Assembly (NCBI RefSeq): GCF_038002345.1
Contig: NZ_JBBOCJ010000001.1
Span: 5,766,001 to 5,830,000 of the forward strand
DNA: 64,000 bases
Reading direction: 5' to 3'
Source of the DNA: Paenibacillus sp. FSL M7-0420
Lineage (GTDB): Bacteria > Bacillota > Bacilli > Paenibacillales > Paenibacillaceae
The position numbers were made by a program, and so were the translations under genes. Under the pieces are notes generated by a model. That model was not told the DNA's origin. It searched no databases and was given only the letters and a program-made list of their open reading frames with translations. Shown here in pieces: positions 59,704 to 64,000 of this stretch; the stretch's first letter is position 1, and each line of letters begins with the position of its first letter.

Positions 59704-61338
59704 TTATTTCGTAGCGTTAATTTTCTTTACATTCTCCTGCCATTTTTCGGTTCTGAACGTAAGCAGCTTATCCAGCCCGGCTTTTGCGGTGTTCTTTCTG
59801 GCGGTATCCAGTGCCGCAAGCACCTCTTCATCCGACTTGGCCTGAACCATCTGGGCGTAAGCAAGGGTATAGATATCCGCAACATTCTGGGCGATAATGC
59901 CGGTCTCCGTATCGGGAAGCGGATCGGTATTTACGAATTGTGTAATGTCCAGCGCGGTTTTCCAGGTCACTGTGGACTGGGCCACGGTCTCCCATGATTT
60001 CTGGTTCGCGGAGAGCAGCGCCTCGAGACTCATTTTGGCCGTATCAATGAAGGTCGTATTCCCGGCCCAGTTAAAGTCCTCGAATTTCCGCATCGTATCC
60101 GTGCGCTCGTTAGCAGGCGTCGTCTTGTATTTCTCGTTCGGAATCGGCGCTCCATCCGCATCCTCTTCATCCCAGTACAAGCCCTTAGGGCCGAAGAACA
60201 GCACCTTCTGTCCCTCCGGACCCGTGATCCAGTCAAAATAAGCGAAGATCGCCTCCGGGTCCTTGGCTTGTTTGGTAATGACACTGACGTTCCAGCCCAG
60301 CGTCTCAAAGCCGCTTACAAATACTTTATTCTTATCAATTCCGGCTTTGTGGACCGGCCAGATAATCTCATAACCGCTGTCCGGATTGCTTGCTGTCAAT
60401 GCTCGGTGTCCCTCGGCTCCATACGTAGTAATATTGGATTCGACCATGACTGCTACCCGGCCGGTATTGACCTTCTCCTTGACCGCATCCTGGGTTTGCT
60501 GCAGCGCATCCTGCGTAATCAGCCGTTCACGGTACAGCTTATTGATGTACAGCACCATCTCCTCATAAGCGGGATCATCCAGGATAGAGTTCAGCTTATC
60601 GCCATCCGGATAACCCATGAGTGTAACGAACTTGCTGGTGGAATTCTCCTTGAAACCGCCATACATAATTTCCAGACCTGCGCCCTTCTCCCCCACCTCC
60701 AGAGGAACTACGTCAGGATACTTTGCTTGCACCGTGTGCAAATATTGATACAGGTCATCAAAGGTCTCCAGCGCCGGCCGGCCGAGTGCGTTATAGATAT
60801 CCTTATTCACCATCCATCCGCCGTTGCCGAATTGCCCGGAGGTATACCAGTTCGGGATTTGATAGATTTTCCCGTCATCGGAACGGAGCAGATTCAGTGT
60901 CGATTCCTTCACATATTTCTTGAAGTTCGGATATTTCTCATAGTAATCATCCAGTGCAACGAGCTGCCCGGCCTGCACCAGCCGTTCTACCGAAGATCCC
61001 CGGTCCGTAAAAATAACATCCGGCAAATCGCCGCCGACGATCATCGTGTTGAGCTTTTCTCCGGCCGCTCCTCCGGATTGGATCGGTTCAACCGTAACCT
61101 TGCGGTTCTCCTGAATCCACTTCGTCGCCTCGTTCTCCCCCCATGGTGATGTCGTGAGCCAGTCGTAGTTGCCATAGAAGCTGAAGGTGACAGGCTTGAT
61201 CCCGCTGCCGTCATCTGTAGCGGCCCCGGTATTCAGATTGTTCTGTGAATTGTCAGAATTCCCCCCTCCACTGCAGGCAGCAAGCAGAAGCACTAGCGAA
61301 GTCAGCAACAGAGCTACCCATTTCAGGCGTTTGCGCAT
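59704..61338 (-). CDS. LplA-type extracellular sugar-binding lipoprotein
   Basis: The signal peptide MRKRLKWVALLLTSLVLLLA ends in the lipobox LAAC. The mature protein of about 520 residues has the family 1 binding-protein pattern: KWIQENRKVTVEPIQSGGAA, LPDVIFTDRGSSVERLVQAG, and GWNVSVITKQAKDPEAIFAY with FDWITGPEGQKVLFFGPKGL. It resembles LplA/YtcQ of Bacillus, which serve complex oligosaccharides. It is third in the order permease, permease, binding protein. Confidence 0.9.
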   Translation of the reverse strand: MRKRLKWVALLLTSLVLLLAACSGGGNSDNSQNNLNTGAATDDGSGIKPVTFSFYGNYDWLTTSPWGENEATKWIQENRKVTVEPIQSGGAAGEKLNTMIVGGDLPDVIFTDRGSSVERLVQAGQLVALDDYYEKYPNFKKYVKESTLNLLRSDDGKIYQIPNWYTSGQFGNGGWMVNKDIYNALGRPALETFDDLYQYLHTVQAKYPDVVPLEVGEKGAGLEIMYGGFKENSTSKFVTLMGYPDGDKLNSILDDPAYEEMVLYINKLYRERLITQDALQQTQDAVKEKVNTGRVAVMVESNITTYGAEGHRALTASNPDSGYEIIWPVHKAGIDKNKVFVSGFETLGWNVSVITKQAKDPEAIFAYFDWITGPEGQKVLFFGPKGLYWDEEDADGAPIPNEKYKTTPANERTDTMRKFEDFNWAGNTTFIDTAKMSLEALLSANQKSWETVAQSTVTWKTALDITQFVNTDPLPDTETGIIAQNVADIYTLAYAQMVQAKSDEEVLAALDTARKNTAKAGLDKLLTFRTEKWQENVKKINATK

Positions 61339-61372
61339 TCTTTTTCCTTCTTTCTACGTAAGATGGGGACTG

Positions 61373-62263
61373 CTATTCTTTCAATGAACCGACCATTACG
61401 CCCTTAACAAAGTACTTCTGGAGAAAAGGGTAGGTCAGGATAATCGGAATAGTAGCGATCATCATCGTAGCCATAGTCAGTGACTTCGTGGTAATCGTCC
61501 GATTCCGGTTCATATGATCCAGAGCAATCGCATTCGAGGAGCCAATCTGGGTCATGATGTTGGAGTTCATTACCTGCCGCAGCAGCGTCTGTATAGGCAG
61601 CAGGCGATCCTCGGTAATGTAGATCGCTCCCGTAAACCAGTCGTTCCAGTAACTGACTGCGGTGAATAAGGCTATCGTAGCCAGCACCGGGCCGGAGACG
61701 GGAATCACGATCCGGAAGAAAATACCGTAGTTGCTGCAGCCGTCGATTTTGGCGGATTCCTCCAGTCCCTCAGGCAGAGCATTGAAGAAGGTGCGGATGA
61801 CAATCATGTTCCAGACGCTGATGATGCCGGGAATAATCAGAACCCAGAAGGTATCAAGCATCCCCAATGAACGAATCAGTAAATAACTGGGGATAAGGCC
61901 GCCGCTGAAGAACATCGTAATCATGAAGAACACCATATATTGTTTGCGGAAAACCAGAGACTTTTTGGACATACCATAGGCTAACAAGGCTGTGAAAAAA
62001 ACGGATAATGCCGTGCCGCTGAGCGTTCTAAGAATGGTGATCAAAAAAGAATTCAGCAGGCGGTCATCCTGAAACACAATATAATAATTCTCCAGGGTAA
62101 ATGCTCTCGGCCACAGGGTTACACCGCCGAGCGCCGTATCGCTCCCCAGATTAAAAGAGATGACGAGCGCATTCCAAAACGGGTACAGCATGAGTAGCGC
62201 CAGCAGTGCCAAAAGGATATAAATACTCCGCTGCATCACTTTGTCGCCCAGGCTTAGTCTCAT
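61373..62263 (-). CDS. Carbohydrate ABC transporter permease (LplC/YtcP type)
   Basis: This is a membrane subunit of 296 residues with six spans. RSIYILLALLALLMLYPFWN is the first, the EAA motif is around LPEGLEESAKIDGCSNYGIF, and the end TYPFLQKYFVKGVMVGSLKE is the diagnostic family C-terminus. It partners with the LplB-like permease upstream. Confidence 0.93.
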   Translation of the reverse strand: MRLSLGDKVMQRSIYILLALLALLMLYPFWNALVISFNLGSDTALGGVTLWPRAFTLENYYIVFQDDRLLNSFLITILRTLSGTALSVFFTALLAYGMSKKSLVFRKQYMVFFMITMFFSGGLIPSYLLIRSLGMLDTFWVLIIPGIISVWNMIVIRTFFNALPEGLEESAKIDGCSNYGIFFRIVIPVSGPVLATIALFTAVSYWNDWFTGAIYITEDRLLPIQTLLRQVMNSNIMTQIGSSNAIALDHMNRNRTITTKSLTMATMMIATIPIILTYPFLQKYFVKGVMVGSLKE

Positions 62264-62306
62264 TGTTCGGCCCTCCTAAAAGGTTTATGGAGCATTGTTG
62301 TGGTAT

Positions 62307-63233
62307 CTACCAGAGACTTACATCTGCCCGGCGGGCGATTTTGTTGGCTGTCACCAGCAGAATGACACTGATTACCGCTTTGAACAGCCCTACCGCTGTC
62401 GCATAAGAGAATCTGGCATTTAATATCCCGACGCGGTACACATAGGTGTCGATCACATCGGAGTAAGGCCTGAGGATTGGATTGGTTGCAAGCAGCAGAA
62501 TATCCTCGAAGCCCGCACTGAGCAGACCGCCGATGGCAAGAATCATAAAGATGACGATAATGGGGGTAATGCTGGGGAGTGTAATCAGGTGAATTTGCTT
62601 GAACCGGCTTGCTCCGTCTATGGATGCAGCCTCATACAGGGTCGGATCAATGCCGGCAATCGCAGCCAGATAGACAATACTTCCGAATCCGACTTCCTTC
62701 CACACATTTACACTTACCAGAATAGACCAGAAGTATTTGGGTACCGCAAGGAAGTTAACCGGCTCCTGGACCAGATTGAACCGCTCCAGCAGATAGTTCA
62801 CCGTTCCGTTATCAACGGACAACAGCGAAAATACGAAACCGGATACAATAACCCAGGACAGGAAATAAGGTAAGTAGCTGACGGTCTGGATCACGCGCTT
62901 GAAGCCCATATGCCCAACTTCATTCAGCATCAGCGCAAGCAGTATCGGGGCAGGAAAAGAGATAATCAATTTTAACAGGCTAATTACAAGGGTGTTACGC
63001 ATCACATTCCAGAACTCCGGCGCCTCGAAGAACATTCTGAATTGCATCCATCCCACCCAGGGGCTATTCATCATGCCGCCGAAAATATCGTATTGCTGGA
63101 ACGCCATAACCACGCCATACATCGGAATGTAACTGAAAATGAATACAAAGATAATTCCCGGCCAAACCATAGACTGCAAATCCAATTGACTGTTAAATTT
63201 CTTCCACCTGCTCGGTTTCCCGGCCGTATTCAT
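62307..63233 (-). CDS. Carbohydrate ABC transporter permease (LplB/YteP type)
   Basis: This is a membrane subunit of 308 residues. MVWPGIIFVFIFSYIPMYGV is the first span, and YDIFGGMMNSPWVGWMQFRM follows. The EAA motif lies around DPTLYEAASIDGASRFKQIH, and the last spans include TAVGLFKAVISVILLVTANK. No ATPase gene is nearby, which is usual because these systems share MsmX-type ATPases encoded elsewhere. Confidence 0.93.
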   Translation of the reverse strand: MNTAGKPSRWKKFNSQLDLQSMVWPGIIFVFIFSYIPMYGVVMAFQQYDIFGGMMNSPWVGWMQFRMFFEAPEFWNVMRNTLVISLLKLIISFPAPILLALMLNEVGHMGFKRVIQTVSYLPYFLSWVIVSGFVFSLLSVDNGTVNYLLERFNLVQEPVNFLAVPKYFWSILVSVNVWKEVGFGSIVYLAAIAGIDPTLYEAASIDGASRFKQIHLITLPSITPIIVIFMILAIGGLLSAGFEDILLLATNPILRPYSDVIDTYVYRVGILNARFSYATAVGLFKAVISVILLVTANKIARRADVSLW

Positions 63234-63257
63234 CCGCTTGACCTCCTCTGGACGATT

Positions 63258-64000
63258 CTATTGAAATAACGGCAAAAACGGTTTGTTCTTCTCCAGCATT
63301 TCATCCAGCAGCTGTTCAGCTACGGTGACCGAAGGCATGAGCGGATGATGAACCATCGCCTGCAAGGCCACATCCCGGTCTCCGTGCACAGCCGCCTCGA
63401 TCGTAAGACTCTCGTATTGCTTGACCGCAGCCAGCAGGCCTCTGACAGACTGGGGCACCTTGCGCAGCGGAATCGGCAGCGGCCCCTGCTTGGTGACCAT
63501 ACAGTTCACCTCAATCGAGGCATCGTCCGGCAGGAAATCAATAATCCCGTTATTTCTTACATTCAGCGTCTGGATATCGCGGGAATCATTATGGATAGAG
63601 CGCATCAGCAGCACTGCCGCCTCCGAGTAATAGGCTCCGCCGCGCTGTTCCAGCTGCTTCGGCTTCTCCTTCAGCTCTACGTTCCGGTACAGCTCGAATA
63701 GCTCCTCCTCCACCTTCTTCACAACTTCAGCGCGTGATCCGGCCGTTGCCGCTGCTTCCTTCTGTTCCGCCAGCATCGCGTCCGTCATATAGTAATAGCT
63801 CAGATAATAGGAAGGGATAGCTTTCAGACCGTTCAGAAACCGGTAGTCCCAGGAATCAAACGGCACATTGCTTGCCTTATAGCTCTCGGGGTAATCAATA
63901 AGCTCCTGCAGCTTGCTCTTCCCGTCAATCACGACATCGGATACCCAGTGCAGATGGTTGATGCCGACAAACTCCGCATAGATCTTCTGCATGGGAAGCC
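63258..64000 (-). CDS. GH4-family glycosidase (6-phospho-beta-glucosidase type), 3' part; gene continues past the window
   Basis: About 248 C-terminal codons are visible and the frame is open at the right edge. EFVGINHLHWVSDVVIDGKS is the GLNHxxW segment of GH4 enzymes such as LicH/CelF. SEAAVLLMRSIHNDSRDIQT and VNCMVTKQGPLPIPLRKVPQ are also characteristic. These enzymes use NAD and Mn to cleave (phospho)glycosides by a redox mechanism. It is the most upstream visible gene of the glycan locus, 24 bp before the LplB-like permease gene. An ATG near the edge (63992) is internal, not the start. Confidence 0.88.
   Translation of the reverse strand, partial: LPMQKIYAEFVGINHLHWVSDVVIDGKSKLQELIDYPESYKASNVPFDSWDYRFLNGLKAIPSYYLSYYYMTDAMLAEQKEAAATAGSRAEVVKKVEEELFELYRNVELKEKPKQLEQRGGAYYSEAAVLLMRSIHNDSRDIQTLNVRNNGIIDFLPDDASIEVNCMVTKQGPLPIPLRKVPQSVRGLLAAVKQYESLTIEAAVHGDRDVALQAMVHHPLMPSVTVAEQLLDEMLEKNKPFLPLFQ

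Overview
The window looks like a chromosomal segment of a spore-forming, nitrogen-fixing Paenibacillus. The main evidence is the compact nif operon in the order nifB-H-D-K-E-N-X-orf1-hesA-nifV, which is known from diazotrophic paenibacilli. It is backed by GerM and collagen-like spore-type proteins, a T-box and a yybP-ykoY leader, Bacillus-type SigA promoters, strong AGGAGG ribosome binding sites, and Zur and GlnR boxes of the Bacillus type. I see no prophage, plasmid or CRISPR signature. One complete insertion sequence is present.

Layout. 1-2.3 kb: the end of a SNF2 helicase and three small unknown genes. 2.3-5.7 kb: T-box-controlled argS, whose product carries a 75-residue tandem-repeat insertion, then a 51-bp repeat array and tRNA-Arg(UCU). 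5.8-20 kb: asnB, a Zur-box-controlled NikBCDEA-type metal(lophore) uptake operon ending in a methyltransferase, an aldo/keto reductase, a cupin, an NfeD/slipin pair and a secreted GH18 chitinase. 20-25 kb: the conserved gerM-rph-rdgB cluster, a PgpA-like phosphatase and a TetR regulator. 25-34 kb: repeat-rich DNA, a methyltransferase/MBL pair, a GH13 glucosidase, a collagen-like protein and an IS4-family element inserted exactly inside a 51-bp repeat array. 34-46.4 kb: a HAD phosphatase and the nif operon, all on the minus strand, with one SigA-type promoter and GlnR boxes in front of nifB and a terminator behind nifV. 46.5-51.5 kb: Mn-riboswitch-controlled TerC, a NitT/TauT-type ABC transporter and a heptad-repeat coiled-coil protein. 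51.5-55.8 kb: small regulatory modules (MarR/hydrolase, HxlR/flavodoxin-fold reductase) and a retropepsin-like protein with a small partner. 55.9-64 kb: a glycan-use locus (GH4, two LplBC-type permeases, lipoprotein binding protein, GHL10-type hydrolase, GH84).

How the genes work together. NifHDK form nitrogenase. NifB, NifE, NifN, NifX and NifV make and carry FeMo-cofactor. HesA and orf1 are accessory. GlnR would tie the operon to nitrogen status. The ABC/methyltransferase operon should switch on when zinc is scarce. The 55.9-64 kb locus would import and cut GlcNAc- or beta-linked oligosaccharides.

The most unusual signals lie outside ordinary genes: a dispersed family of tandem repeats with an exact 51-bp period at four or more loci, an IS insertion that leaves that register restorable to the base, a dispersed imperfect palindrome of about 135 bp (one copy inside the nif operon), the repeat-expanded arginyl-tRNA synthetase, and a marR gene whose best promoter puts +1 on its own ATG with the operator in the promoter spacer. 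Function calls come from reading motifs. No database search was possible.
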